In this document: piece after piece, positions 17,136 to 27,323 of the stretch
Position numbering within the stretch: the stretch's first letter is position 1
Layout: every line of letters starts with the position of its first letter
Origin: Pseudomonas sp. GD03919
GTDB lineage: Bacteria; Pseudomonadota; Gammaproteobacteria; Pseudomonadales; Pseudomonadaceae
DNA length: 64,000 nucleotides
Assembly (NCBI RefSeq): GCF_029814935.1
Contig: NZ_CP104582.1
Location: forward strand, 2,046,001 to 2,110,000
Direction of reading: 5' to 3'
Made by a program: the position numbers and the translations under genes
The notes under the pieces: generated by a model
What the model saw: only the letters and a program-made list of their open reading frames with translations
The model's database searches: none
What the model was told of the DNA's origin: nothing

Positions 17136-18767
17136 CTATTGACCTCTGTCTGTGCGGGGCGAGGGCGCAGGGCTGTTTCCCTGCAGCATGTCCGCGGCTT
17201 TTTCCGCGATCATCATGGTCGGGAAGTTGGTATTGCCACTGGTGATGTCGGGCATGATGGAGGCGTCTATGACACGCAAGCCCTCGATGCCCCTGACACG
17301 CAACTCGGCATCGACCACGGCCATGGGGCCGTTGCCCATCATGCAGGTGCCCACCGGGTGGTAGAGGGTGTGGGCATGGTTGCGGATGTAGTCGTCCAGT
17401 TGGGCATCGGACCTGGCCTGTGCGCCGGGCGCATACTCGCTGCCACGAAAGTCGTCGTAGGCGGCCTGGGCATGGATCTCGCGGGTCATGCGGATACCCT
17501 GGCGCAGCAACGGCAGGTCGGCCGGGTCGGAGAGGTAGCGCGGGTCGATGGCTGGTGCCACGGTCGGGTCGCTGGAGCGGACTTTCACCGTGCCGCTGCT
17601 CTTCGGACGGCTGATATTGAGGACCGACATGAAGCCCTCTTCGGGAATGATGTCGCGACCATGGTCGTTGTACAGCAGCGGTACGGTATAGATCTGCAGG
17701 TCGGGATAGGCCAGTTCCGGGCTGGTTTTCAGGTGTGCCCAGGCTTCCAGGGCGCCGCTGGCGGCCGGGCCGGAGCGGTGCAGGAGGTATTGGCCAAGAA
17801 TTTTGAGGGCGGCCAGGGGGCGCAGGCTGGCGCGCAGCGAGTAGGCTTTGGTGCTGCGCTGTTTGACGCTGATGGCGAGATGGTCGAGCAGGTTCTCGCC
17901 CACGCCGGGCAGCTCATGTCTGGCTTCGATGCCAAGGGCGCGCAGTTCGTCCGGATTGCCGATGCCGGAGAGTTGCAGCACCTGTGGCGAGTTGATGGCG
18001 CCGCCCGAGAGGATGACTTCACGCTCGGCCTGTACGGTGACACTCTTGCCGCCCTGCAGGTATTCGATACCGATGGCCCGGTCGCCAGCCAGGATCACCC
18101 GCTTGACATGGGCACCGGTCAGAATGCGCAGATTGGGGCGCCACATGGCGGGTTGCAGGTAGCAGGCCGAGGCGCTTTGGCGCACCCCGTCGCTGTAGTT
18201 GCCCTGCATCTGGGCCATGCCGAAGGGGTCGGCTGCGTTCATGTCGGGGTTGAACGGGTGACCGGCTTGCATGCCACCCTCTATCCAGGCCCGGGAGAAG
18301 GGGTTCATCGACTCGATGGGGCTCAGGGTGACACCGATCGGACCGCTATGGCCACGGTACTCGGGGTTGCCGGCGGGATAGCATTCGATGCGTTTGAAAT
18401 AGGGCAGGCAGTCGGCCCAGGACCAGCCGGGATTGCCGAGCCTGGCCCAGTTGTCATAATCCTCCGCGTTGCCTCGGGATACGACCATACCATTGATGGA
18501 GCTTGAGCCGCCGAGGACCTTGCCACGGGGAAAATACATGGTTCGACCGTTCAGGCCGGGCTGTGCGACGGACTCGAAATTCCAGTTGCCCCGGCCGGTT
18601 TTCATCAGTGGAAAGAAGCCGGCGGGCATGCGGTACAGCAGGCTGTTGTCACGCCCGCCCGCTTCCAGCAGCAGTACCCGGACACTTGGGTTGGCGCTCA
18701 GACGGTTGGCCAGCACGCACCCTGCCGAGCCTGCACCGACAATGATGTAGTCGGGTGTAAAACTCAT
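17136..18767 (-). CDS. GMC-family FAD alcohol dehydrogenase (AlkJ-like)
   Basis: A 543-residue GMC oxidoreductase. The FAD-binding [13 protein letters not shown] is at the N-terminus, PROSITE-type signatures [13 protein letters not shown] and [15 protein letters not shown] follow, and the catalytic histidine is in [11 protein letters not shown] near the C-terminus. AlkJ and related enzymes oxidise long-chain alcohols at the membrane and pass electrons to quinone. Here it would oxidise the primary alcohol made by the CYP153. No aldehyde dehydrogenase devoted to the next step is seen next to it. The ATG follows an AACAACAAG leader with AGGA further upstream. A strong hairpin separates it from the ferredoxin gene. 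Confidence 0.95.
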   Translation of the reverse strand: MSFTPDYIIVGAGSAGCVLANRLSANPSVRVLLLEAGGRDNSLLYRMPAGFFPLMKTGRGNWNFESVAQPGLNGRTMYFPRGKVLGGSSSINGMVVSRGNAEDYDNWARLGNPGWSWADCLPYFKRIECYPAGNPEYRGHSGPIGVTLSPIESMNPFSRAWIEGGMQAGHPFNPDMNAADPFGMAQMQGNYSDGVRQSASACYLQPAMWRPNLRILTGAHVKRVILAGDRAIGIEYLQGGKSVTVQAEREVILSGGAINSPQVLQLSGIGNPDELRALGIEARHELPGVGENLLDHLAISVKQRSTKAYSLRASLRPLAALKILGQYLLHRSGPAASGALEAWAHLKTSPELAYPDLQIYTVPLLYNDHGRDIIPEEGFMSVLNISRPKSSGTVKVRSSDPTVAPAIDPRYLSDPADLPLLRQGIRMTREIHAQAAYDDFRGSEYAPGAQARSDAQLDDYIRNHAHTLYHPVGTCMMGNGPMAVVDAELRVRGIEGLRVIDASIMPDITSGNTNFPTMMIAEKAADMLQGNSPAPSPRTDRGQ

Positions 18768-18768
18768 C

Positions 18769-18776
18769 TTGTTGTT
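18769..18776 (-). promoter_or_regulatory. AACAACAA motif (candidate Crc/Hfq site)
   Basis: The minus strand reads AGGATAACAACAAGATG, placing the motif exactly between the Shine-Dalgarno and the ATG of the GMC alcohol dehydrogenase gene, where bound Hfq/Crc would block initiation. Confidence 0.6.
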
Positions 18777-18795
18777 ATCCTGTTCTGTCTGGCTG

Positions 18796-18818
18796 TGCCA
18801 CCACCGGTGGTGGTGGCA
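18796..18818 (-). promoter_or_regulatory. Intercistronic stem-loop between ferredoxin and GMC genes
   Basis: Perfect 10-bp arms TGCCACCACC and GGTGGTGGCA surround a 3-base loop. It has no T-run and sits inside an apparent operon, so it is more likely a processing or stability element that sets the P450-ferredoxin to dehydrogenase ratio than a terminator. Confidence 0.5.
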
Positions 18819-18846
18819 ACGATTCCCGGTGACTGACGTTACGGGC

Positions 18847-19170
18847 TCAGTGCTGGGCGGCAGGCATGTGCAGGATCAGCCCATCGTGTTCATCCTCCAG
18901 GACGATCTGACAGGCCAGCCGGCTGTTGGCCGTGGCGTTGTCGGTCAGCAGCAGCATGTCCTGTTCGATACCAGGGCGTGCTGCGCCGATCCTGTTCAGC
19001 CATTGGTCGTCGGCATAGACATGACAGGTGCCGCAGGCGGCGAGGCCGCCGCAGTCGCCGTCGATGCCGGGCACCATGTTGTCCAGGGCGGCGTCCATCG
19101 CCGTCTGGCCAGTGGCGGCGTCAACCTGGTATTCCTGATTGTCTGCTGTGATGAAGATGATTTTTGGCAT
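18847..19170 (-). CDS. [2Fe-2S] ferredoxin, adrenodoxin/putidaredoxin type
   Basis: A 107-residue ferredoxin. The cluster ligands are visible as C40, C46 and C49 (CGGLAACGTC) with the fourth at C87 (RLACQI), the spacing of P450-type ferredoxins. I start at the ATG at 19170 (MPKIIFIT), which matches the family; a longer in-frame start exists at 19203 but adds an unrelated tail. It carries electrons from the FAD reductase at 15622-16842 to the CYP153 whose gene lies 53 bases upstream. Confidence 0.93.
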   Translation of the reverse strand: MPKIIFITADNQEYQVDAATGQTAMDAALDNMVPGIDGDCGGLAACGTCHVYADDQWLNRIGAARPGIEQDMLLLTDNATANSRLACQIVLEDEHDGLILHMPAAQH

Positions 19171-19223
19171 AGTCGGATCCACCATTCTTGTTTGAGCTGT
19201 CATGCGTAGCTGTGCTGTGCCGG

Positions 19224-20543
<1,320 letters not shown>

Positions 20544-20557
20544 CTATGAAGGATGAA

Positions 20558-20572
20558 ATGGGTTGAACCCAT
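20558..20572. promoter_or_regulatory. Perfect 15-bp palindrome, candidate operator of the CYP153 operon
   Basis: ATGGGTT-G-AACCCAT lies 72-86 bases upstream of the P450 start, within the 389-bp gene-free region between the P450 operon and the AlkS/MalT-type regulator gene. It is the clearest dyad in that region and a natural candidate for the regulator's binding site. The rest of the region holds AT-rich promoter-like stretches around 20660-20700 and no gene that I can see. Confidence 0.4.
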
Positions 20573-20813
20573 ACTTTTGGACTGGCCCTCGGAGATTGAT
20601 CCGTATTAGCCTATTTTTTGTGCGGGAACTGCATGGGCAAGATGACCGCGCCTTCCTTTAGCCATTAGATAATCTGTTTTTTATCAAAGGCTTACTGGTA
20701 TTCGAGGGGCGGCTCGGCTGGGATTGGTCGTGTCGCTTTTTCTTTGGCCAAAAGACCTTTTCTGGAAAAAATGTCCAGGACCGACTGTTCGGGTGGCGTT
20801 CCACGCCATTGAA

Positions 20814-20821
20814 AACAACAA
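20814..20821 (+). promoter_or_regulatory. AACAACAA motif in the regulator leader (candidate Crc/Hfq site)
   Basis: The plus strand reads AAAACAACAAAAATG about 55 bases before the chosen start of the AlkS-like gene. The ATG next to the motif is in another frame, so a very short upstream reading frame is possible. In P. putida the alkS mRNA is itself a Crc/Hfq target, which makes the parallel notable. Confidence 0.45.
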
Positions 20822-20875
20822 AAATGCAGCGCGGATGTCGTCGAGCATTGGGTGCTGCTGGAGGAGATAGCAGGT

Positions 20876-23623
20876 ATGTCGGGCACGCCACTGTCACAGG
20901 ATTCCGCTCGGAGAGGGGAGCTGCGGGTGGGCCGTAGCGACCCGCCGGCATTTTTCTTCAGCTCGCTGCGTACCCGCGTTCTGGATGCGTTGCCGGTGGA
21001 CAGCAAATGCCTGGCCGTCGTCGCGCCGGTGGGATACGGCAAGACGGTCCTGATGTCGATGCTGCTGAACGATCTCCGTCAGGCCGGCAAGCAGTGCCTC
21101 TGGCTATCGCTCGATGACCGTGACCTAGCCATCGAGGGCATCATCAGCGAGCTCGAGGGGATGCTGCATGGCGATGAGCAGGGCCAGAACCATGGCGACT
21201 CCCTGTTTCGCGGCCATGATCTGGTCGAGCGTCGTATCGACATGCTGATACACCGGCTCAACAAGCATCCGCTGCCCCTGACCATCTTCATCGACAATCT
21301 GCATTTCTGCTCCGACCCGGGGCTGGAGCGGTTGCTTGGCCAGATGATGTTTCGTACCCGCGATACGCTCCATCTGGTCGTTTCCAGTTCCCGCGAAATG
21401 CCGTTCGATACGAGCCGTGCCCAGCTCGAAGGGCTGATCAGGCAGGTGGGTGTTGCCGAACTGAGTTTCAACGAGGCCGAGGTTGCCGGGCTGCTGGGTG
21501 AGCGGCTATGCCAGGCAATCGGCGAGCTGGGTATCGCTGAGGTGACGCGCAAGACCGAAGGCTGGCCCGCGGCCGTGCGGATGATAAAGATTCTGCTCGA
21601 TGGCTCGGCGCAGCCCCGGCTTACCCTGGAGAGCTTTTCCGGTACCGATGAGTCCCTGGCGCAACTGCTCAACCGGCAGGTGCTGTCCACCTTCACTGCC
21701 GAGACCAGGGATTTTCTGCTGTGCCTCGCGCAGTTGCGGACCTTTTCCGAGGCGTTGTGCATCGAGGCGGTAGGCGGGCAGGCGGTTCATGAGCATCTGC
21801 ATTACCTTGCCGAGCACCATGTCTTCATCATTCCGCTCGATCACAACCGCAACTGGTTCCGCCTGCACGGCCTGTTTCGCGAGCATCTGCTGCGCGAGTC
21901 GGATGTGCTCCTGAGCCCAGCCCGGCGGCAGGAGATCCTGGTCCGCGCGGCGCGCTGGTGCGAAGCGCAGGGGTTGTGGCGTGAGGCGGTCGAGTATGCC
22001 TTTGCCTCGGGGTCCACCCGCAATGTCGTGCATGTTCTCGATCGTATTGCGCCATTCTTCGTGCGTATCCATGGCGGCGCCCAGTACATGGACTGGCTCG
22101 AGAGGCTGCATGGAAGCGGCAAGCAGGCGAGTGCCGAGGCGGAGTACTGGTTTGTCTGGGCGTTGGCGTTTCGCCGGCGCTATGAATATGCGCACAAACA
22201 GATCACCCGGCTTTCCGCCAGGCTGCAGCGGCGCAAACCGCGAGCCGATGCCGGTGATCTGCAGCGGCGGATCGCCAATCTGCGCATATCCCTCGATTAC
22301 TGGGTCGACCGCCTCGAGGACGCCAGTCTGGGTGCGCGGCAGTGGCTCGACGAGGCGCGGGACGGGGAGGACGATGCCTTCAACCTGGCGGCGGCGCATT
22401 GCATCATCGGCTGTCATCTGCTCAACAACCTGCATCTGGTCGAGGCCAGGCAGGCCGTGCAGTCCGCGCGCGAAATGGCCTTCCAGGCCGAAGGTGTGCA
22501 TGCCGAGAGCTGGGTGACCTGTTTTGACGCCCTGATTGTCATCACTGAAGGCGATTATGCGGATGCCTATGCCCGCCTCGTCCGATCGATCACCCGGATC
22601 CGCGTCGAGCTGGGTGACGAGGCGGGTATCGCTGGCACCACGGCGCTGATGGCGGCCCGTTGCGCCGTGGCCATGGGGCTGGACGCCGAGGCCCGGCAGT
22701 TGCTGGAGCTGGGCATCAGGAGTTCGCGCAGCCATGGTTTCCTGGATGCCGCGGCGTGCGGTCTCGAAGCGGGATTGATGCTGTGGCGCGGCCAGGACGA
22801 CGATGCCGTGGTGCCCATGTCCGTGCTGCGTGACGTGGTGGCGGCCTATCCGCAGCGCTTGGCCCTGACCTTTTCCTGTTACCTGATTCGCCGGCTGATC
22901 GTGCTTGGCCGGCTCGACGAGGCTGTTGCCGAAGCCGAGCGTGCCGGCTTCGGCCTGGCACCGAGGCAACGCCGCAGTCGCATGGAAAAAGCACAACGGG
23001 TGGTCCGCCTCGACGCACTGATTGCCATGACGAAGATCGAGCTGGAAATTGCCGCTGGCCGCTACAAGCAGGCAATACCCATGCTGAACAGTGAAATACG
23101 CCAGGCCAAGCTCAGTGGCTGCAATGCCAGCCTGGTCGAGCTGGAACTCAACAGTGCGCTCGTGGCCGTGCGCCTTCAGGACCTGGCCCTGGGGATTCGC
23201 CATATGACCCGCGCTGTCCGCATCGCGGCATCACGGCGGATAGTCAGACCGTTCATGGACCGTATCGAGGTCCTGAGAACCCTGGTCTCTCAGTCGAAAC
23301 CTTCGGTATGGGGGTTTGCCACGGCGGTCGAGAGTGAATTCTTTGCGCGGATGTGCCGCCAGCTGGATCTGCACGATCAGGTGAAGGCGGCCAATCTGGT
23401 TGCCGCCGATGCCGGTTCCAGAGCGCTCGATGTGCTGACCCCCAGGGAAATCGAGCTGCTTGGTTTCATTGATGCCGGTTTGTCCAACCAGCAGATGGCC
23501 GACCGGATCGATGTCTCGGTGACGACGATCAAATGGCACTTGCAGAACCTGTACGGGAAGCTTGGCGTATCCAGCCGGACGGCCGCGCTTGCCAGGGCAA
23601 GAAGCATGCACCTGCGCGGTTGA
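20876..23623 (+). CDS. AlkS/MalT-type LuxR-family transcriptional activator
   Basis: A large 915-residue STAND-type regulator. A Walker A loop PVGYGKT lies at 51-57, followed by the NB-ARC-like ATPase region, a long helical-repeat middle part (about 330-830) and a C-terminal LuxR helix-turn-helix (LTPREIELL... NQQMADRIDVSVTTIKWHL) in the last 65 residues. Size and layout match MalT and AlkS, the activator of the P. putida alkane genes. The ATG at 20876 is chosen because GGAGGAG precedes it by about 9 bases; a GTG at 20852 is possible. It is divergent from the CYP153 operon and presumably activates it in response to the substrate. Confidence 0.92.
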   Translation: MSGTPLSQDSARRGELRVGRSDPPAFFFSSLRTRVLDALPVDSKCLAVVAPVGYGKTVLMSMLLNDLRQAGKQCLWLSLDDRDLAIEGIISELEGMLHGDEQGQNHGDSLFRGHDLVERRIDMLIHRLNKHPLPLTIFIDNLHFCSDPGLERLLGQMMFRTRDTLHLVVSSSREMPFDTSRAQLEGLIRQVGVAELSFNEAEVAGLLGERLCQAIGELGIAEVTRKTEGWPAAVRMIKILLDGSAQPRLTLESFSGTDESLAQLLNRQVLSTFTAETRDFLLCLAQLRTFSEALCIEAVGGQAVHEHLHYLAEHHVFIIPLDHNRNWFRLHGLFREHLLRESDVLLSPARRQEILVRAARWCEAQGLWREAVEYAFASGSTRNVVHVLDRIAPFFVRIHGGAQYMDWLERLHGSGKQASAEAEYWFVWALAFRRRYEYAHKQITRLSARLQRRKPRADAGDLQRRIANLRISLDYWVDRLEDASLGARQWLDEARDGEDDAFNLAAAHCIIGCHLLNNLHLVEARQAVQSAREMAFQAEGVHAESWVTCFDALIVITEGDYADAYARLVRSITRIRVELGDEAGIAGTTALMAARCAVAMGLDAEARQLLELGIRSSRSHGFLDAAACGLEAGLMLWRGQDDDAVVPMSVLRDVVAAYPQRLALTFSCYLIRRLIVLGRLDEAVAEAERAGFGLAPRQRRSRMEKAQRVVRLDALIAMTKIELEIAAGRYKQAIPMLNSEIRQAKLSGCNASLVELELNSALVAVRLQDLALGIRHMTRAVRIAASRRIVRPFMDRIEVLRTLVSQSKPSVWGFATAVESEFFARMCRQLDLHDQVKAANLVAADAGSRALDVLTPREIELLGFIDAGLSNQQMADRIDVSVTTIKWHLQNLYGKLGVSSRTAALARARSMHLRG

Positions 23624-23690
23624 GAACCTGCCACTGTCCTGTTCGGCACGGTGCTTTGCGGAGCGCCGGCCGGCAGGTGATTTTCTTGAT

Positions 23691-23703
23691 TACAATATGC
23701 TTG
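23691..23703 (+). promoter_or_regulatory. AT-rich element shared with the acyl-CoA dehydrogenase promoter region
   Basis: TACAATATGCTTG, followed by CATAT, lies 75 bases before the epoxide hydrolase start. The same block with one extra T is at 10610-10623. It could be part of the promoter (TTGATT upstream at 23686) or a common operator. Confidence 0.3.
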
Positions 23704-23777
23704 CATATCTTGATTCCGTGAGGTGACATCGGGCAGTCTGGTGCCGGAGTAATGACAACCGGAAGAGAGGTAGCAGA

Positions 23778-24917
23778 ATGAGTGCGGGAGTCGAAGCGTT
23801 CACCGTGTCGGTGCCGGAACGTGCCCTGGAGGACCTGCGCCGCAGGCTTGATCTGGTGCGTTGGCCCGAGCAGGAACTCGTGGCGGACTGGAGCCAGGGG
23901 GCGCCCTTACGGAAGGTGCGCGCACTGGTCGAGTATTGGCGCAATGATTATGACTGGCGCCGTTGCGAGTCTGCGCTGAATGCCTGGCCCCAGTTCACGA
24001 CCCGCATCGATGGCGTCGATATTCACTTTCTGCACGTGCGCTCCAGGCACCCCGAGGCCATGCCGCTGATTCTCAGCCATGGCTGGCCCGGTTCGGTCAT
24101 CGAGTTTCTCAAGGTCATCGGCCCGTTGACCGATCCTGTCGCCCATGGCGGCGATGCCGCCGATGCCTTCCATCTGGTCATTCCTTCCCTGCCTGGCTTC
24201 GGTTTTTCCGGCAAGCCGGAGGCGACGGGGTGGAGTGTGGAGCGCATCGCCCGTGCCTGGGATGTGCTCATGACCCGCCTTGGATACACCCGGTATCTGG
24301 CGCAGGGCGGTGACTGGGGCGCCGTCGTCACTACCGAGTTGGGGGTGTTGCGCCCGGATGGGCTGGCCGGCATCCACCTGAATCTGCCGTTGGTGCTGCC
24401 GAGGGTGCTGCCGGAAACCCCCAGCCGGGAGGAGGCGGCAATGCTCGAGGCCGTGGCGGCATACCAGCGTTGGGACGCCGGTTATTCCACGCAGCAAATG
24501 ACCCGGCCGCAAACACTGGCTTATGGTTTGGCGGATTCGCCGGTTGGCCAGGCCGCCTGGATCTACGAGAAGTATGCCGTATGGTCCGATTGCGACGGAG
24601 AACCGGAAAACGTCTTCTCCCTCGATGAGATGCTGGACAACATCATGCTCTACTGGCTACCCAATACGGCGGCCTCTTCGGCCCGCTTGTACTGGGAGAG
24701 CTTTGCCAATGCCTTTTATGCGCGCCAACTCGATGTGCCTACCGGGTGCAGCATCTTTCCCAGGGATATCTATGCCGCGCCACGTAGCTGGGCGGAGCAG
24801 TGCATGAACCAGCTCGTCTACTGGAATGAGCTTGAACGCGGAGGGCATTTTGCCGCCTTTGAGCGTCCTGGGCTGTTTGTCGATGAGATACGTGCCTGCT
24901 TCAGGTCGTTACGCTGA
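23778..24917 (+). CDS. Epoxide hydrolase (EHN-domain, microsomal type)
   Basis: A 379-residue alpha/beta-hydrolase with an N-terminal EHN domain (about 5-110). The oxyanion motif HGWPGS is at 101-106, the nucleophile is D179 in QGGDWG, and the catalytic histidine is H357 in GGHFAAFE, with an acidic residue expected near 300. It opens epoxides to diols without cofactor. The ATG has GAGAGG 8 bases upstream. In a P450 cluster it could detoxify or process epoxides formed from unsaturated chains such as acyclic terpenes or alkenes. It follows the regulator gene in the same direction after a 154-bp gap with its own promoter-like element. Confidence 0.93.
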   Translation: MSAGVEAFTVSVPERALEDLRRRLDLVRWPEQELVADWSQGAPLRKVRALVEYWRNDYDWRRCESALNAWPQFTTRIDGVDIHFLHVRSRHPEAMPLILSHGWPGSVIEFLKVIGPLTDPVAHGGDAADAFHLVIPSLPGFGFSGKPEATGWSVERIARAWDVLMTRLGYTRYLAQGGDWGAVVTTELGVLRPDGLAGIHLNLPLVLPRVLPETPSREEAAMLEAVAAYQRWDAGYSTQQMTRPQTLAYGLADSPVGQAAWIYEKYAVWSDCDGEPENVFSLDEMLDNIMLYWLPNTAASSARLYWESFANAFYARQLDVPTGCSIFPRDIYAAPRSWAEQCMNQLVYWNELERGGHFAAFERPGLFVDEIRACFRSLR

Positions 24918-24937
24918 GCAGGGCTCGTAGCCGGGCT

Positions 24938-25381
24938 CTATGCCGGGCGTTCGATGAGCCGTGATGTGATCATGTAGGTGACGTTGGTACGGGCAATGAT
25001 CTGCCCGTCGACGTACATGAGGCCCTGGCAGAAGAACAGCGTTTTGGTGCGGCGCAGCAGGGAGGCGTGCAGTTCCACCCAGTCCCCGGCCTTGGCGGGC
25101 GCTATGTAGTCGAGAGACAGGTTGATGGTCGGCGTGATGGCAATATTCGGCAGGCCCATCATGTGCTTGATGGGCGCGCCCAGGTTGTCCGCCAATACAC
25201 CCAGCGCGGCGCCATGGCAGGTTCCGGCAGGGTTGAGGTGTTGCTCCTCGACCCGGAATGCGACGATGGCCACCTCGCCCTCGATCTTCATGTAGAAAGG
25301 GCCGGTGAGCTGGTTGAAACCGGTATTGGCGCCGAAAATCTGTTCGAAGCCTGGTGGGATGGGGTGCTGGAGACTGTTCAT
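24938..25381 (-). CDS. PaaI-type hotdog thioesterase
   Basis: A 147-residue hotdog-fold protein with the family motif HLNPAGTCHGAALGVLADNLGA (HGG-like loop near 55-70) and DYIAPAKAGDWVE. It should hydrolyse an acyl- or aryl-CoA to free CoA. The ATG at 25381 is the only start that fits the family; the reading frame continues upstream into the transhydrogenase region without similarity. It is convergent with the epoxide hydrolase gene and lies 74 bases downstream of pntB in the same direction. Confidence 0.88.
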   Translation of the reverse strand: MNSLQHPIPPGFEQIFGANTGFNQLTGPFYMKIEGEVAIVAFRVEEQHLNPAGTCHGAALGVLADNLGAPIKHMMGLPNIAITPTINLSLDYIAPAKAGDWVELHASLLRRTKTLFFCQGLMYVDGQIIARTNVTYMITSRLIERPA

Positions 25382-25455
25382 CGCGATTGCCTTCTCGATT
25401 GGCTGGGCGTTACGGCGGGCTGGCAGGGAGGCCTGGCCAGCCGCATGACTGGGCG

Positions 25456-26892
25456 TCAGTCGACCGCCTTGACCATGTCCTCGATCACCTTCTTGGCGTC
25501 GCCGAACACCATCATGGTCTTGTCCATGTAGAACAGTTCGTTGTCCAGGCCGGCGTAGCCGCTGGCCATGGAGCGCTTGTTGACGATGATGGTCTTGGCC
25601 TTGTAGGCCTCGAGGATCGGCATGCCGGCGATGGGCGACTTGGGATCGTTCTTCGCCGCCGGGTTGACCACGTCGTTGGCGCCGAGCACCAGCACCACGT
25701 CGGTCTGGCCGAACTCGGAGTTGATGTCCTCCATCTCGAACACCTGCTCGTAGGGCACCTCGGCCTCGGCCAGCAGCACGTTCATATGGCCCGGCATGCG
25801 CCCGGCCACCGGGTGGATGGCGTACTTCACGTTGACCCCGCGATGGCTCAGCTTCTCCGCCAGTTCCATCAGCGCGTGCTGGGCACGGGCCACGGCCAGG
25901 CCGTAGCCGGGCACGATCACCACGCTGTCGGCGTTGGTCAGGAGGAAGGCGGCGTCGTCGCTGGAGCCGGACTTCACCGGGCGCTGCTCCTGGCTGCCGC
26001 CGGCCGGGCCGGTATCGGTGTCGCCGCCGAAGCCGCCGAGGATGACGTTGAAGAAGGAGCGGTTCATCGCCTTGCACATGATGTAGGAGAGGATCGCGCC
26101 CGAGGAGCCCACCAGGGAGCCGGCGATGATCAGCATCGAGTTGTTCAGCGAGAAGCCGATACCGGCCGCCGCCCAGCCCGAATAGCTGTTGAGCATCGAC
26201 ACCACCACCGGCATGTCGGCGCCGCCGATGGGGATGATGATCAGCACGCCGATGACGAAGGCCAGCGCCACCAGCAGGGCGAAGGCCGGCACGTTGCCGG
26301 TGAAGGTGTAGACCAGGCCCAGGCCGAGGATGGCCAGGCCGACCGCCAGGTTGAGCCAGTGCTGGCCCTTGAACACCACCGGTGCGCCCTGGAACAGGCG
26401 GAACTTGTACTTGCCCGACAGTTTGCCGAAGGCGATCACCGAACCGGAGAAGGTGATGGCGCCGATGGCCGCGCCGAGGAACAGCTCCAGGCGGTTACCG
26501 GCAGGGATGGCGTCGTCCATGCTGGCGACTATGCCCAGCGATTGCGGTTCCACGACTGCCGCTATGGCGATAAATACCGCGGACAGGCCGATCATGCTGT
26601 GCATGAAGGCGACCAGTTCGGGCATCTTGGTCATCTCGACGCGCTTGGCCATGACCGTGCCGACGGCGCCGCCGACCAGCAGGCCGAGGATGACGAAGCC
26701 CAGGCCCTGGGTGGCCAGCTCGCTGCCGAGCTTGTACACCAGGCCGACCGTGGTGAGGATGGCGATGGCCATGCCGAGCATGCCGAAGACGTTGCCGCGC
26801 CGCGACGAAGTCGGGTGCGACAGGCCCTTGAGCGCCTGGATGAAGCACACCGAGGCGAGCAGGTAGAGAACAGTGATCAGGTTCATGCTCAT
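25456..26892 (-). CDS. pntB: NAD(P) transhydrogenase, beta subunit
   Basis: A 478-residue membrane protein. About nine transmembrane helices occupy the first 270 residues; the C-terminal NADP-binding dIII domain has VVIVPGYGLAVARAQ, IHPVAGRMPGHMNVLLAEA and VLGANDVVNPAA. With the two alpha parts it forms the proton-translocating transhydrogenase that makes NADPH from NADH at the expense of the proton gradient. The start at 26892 (MSMNLITV) lies 2 bases downstream of the pntAB stop. NADPH supply, or rebalancing of NADH from beta-oxidation, is its likely link to the neighbouring catabolic genes. Confidence 0.97.
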   Translation of the reverse strand: MSMNLITVLYLLASVCFIQALKGLSHPTSSRRGNVFGMLGMAIAILTTVGLVYKLGSELATQGLGFVILGLLVGGAVGTVMAKRVEMTKMPELVAFMHSMIGLSAVFIAIAAVVEPQSLGIVASMDDAIPAGNRLELFLGAAIGAITFSGSVIAFGKLSGKYKFRLFQGAPVVFKGQHWLNLAVGLAILGLGLVYTFTGNVPAFALLVALAFVIGVLIIIPIGGADMPVVVSMLNSYSGWAAAGIGFSLNNSMLIIAGSLVGSSGAILSYIMCKAMNRSFFNVILGGFGGDTDTGPAGGSQEQRPVKSGSSDDAAFLLTNADSVVIVPGYGLAVARAQHALMELAEKLSHRGVNVKYAIHPVAGRMPGHMNVLLAEAEVPYEQVFEMEDINSEFGQTDVVLVLGANDVVNPAAKNDPKSPIAGMPILEAYKAKTIIVNKRSMASGYAGLDNELFYMDKTMMVFGDAKKVIEDMVKAVD

Positions 26893-26894
26893 GG

Positions 26895-27209
26895 TCAGTG
26901 TTTCTCCGCCTGCACCTTGGGTGCTTTCTTCTTGAACATTTCCAGCATGCGCTGGGTGACCAGGAAGCCGCCGAACACGTTGACCGCGGCCAGGGCCACG
27001 GCCAGGGTGCCCATGGTCTTGCCCAGGGGGGTCACGGTGAGGGCGGCGGCCAGCATGGCGCCGACTATCACGATTGCCGAAATGGCATTGGTCACCGCCA
27101 GCAGCGGGGTGTGCAGGGCCGGGGTGACGTTCCATACCACGTGGTAGCCGATATAGATGGCCAGCACGAAGATGATCAGGTTGTAGACGCCGTCGGATAT
27201 GAGATCCAT
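26895..27209 (-). CDS. pntAB: NAD(P) transhydrogenase, alpha subunit part 2 (membrane)
   Basis: A 104-residue protein with three to four transmembrane helices and the family sequences [20 protein letters not shown] and [15 protein letters not shown]. It is the membrane half of the split alpha subunit found in Pseudomonas and other bacteria. It lies between pntAA and pntB in the same direction. Confidence 0.96.
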   Translation of the reverse strand: MDLISDGVYNLIIFVLAIYIGYHVVWNVTPALHTPLLAVTNAISAIVIVGAMLAAALTVTPLGKTMGTLAVALAAVNVFGGFLVTQRMLEMFKKKAPKVQAEKH

Positions 27210-27258
27210 GTTGTGATCCTTGTAGTGCGACTTTCAGGTATCGGGGCTAGGGCAAAGG

Positions 27259-27300
27259 CCCTCTCCCGCCCTTCGGGCACCCTCTCCCGGAGGGCGAGGG
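27259..27300. repeat. GC-rich CCCTCTCCC-type intergenic element within the pnt operon
   Basis: In the 114-bp gap between pntAA and pntAB, two CCCTCTCCC blocks (27259-27267 and 27280-27288) alternate with GCCCTTCGGGC and GGAGGGCGAGGG, which can fold into overlapping hairpins. It looks like an extragenic palindromic element and may affect the pntAA to pntAB/pntB ratio. Confidence 0.4.
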
Positions 27301-27323
27301 TCATTCGATGCCTTGCGGCCGTT

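Noticed and set aside
21506..23203. 565-residue minus-strand frame opposite the AlkS-like regulator
   Set aside because: Antisense frame with no domain; the plus strand encodes the Walker A loop and LuxR helix-turn-helix.
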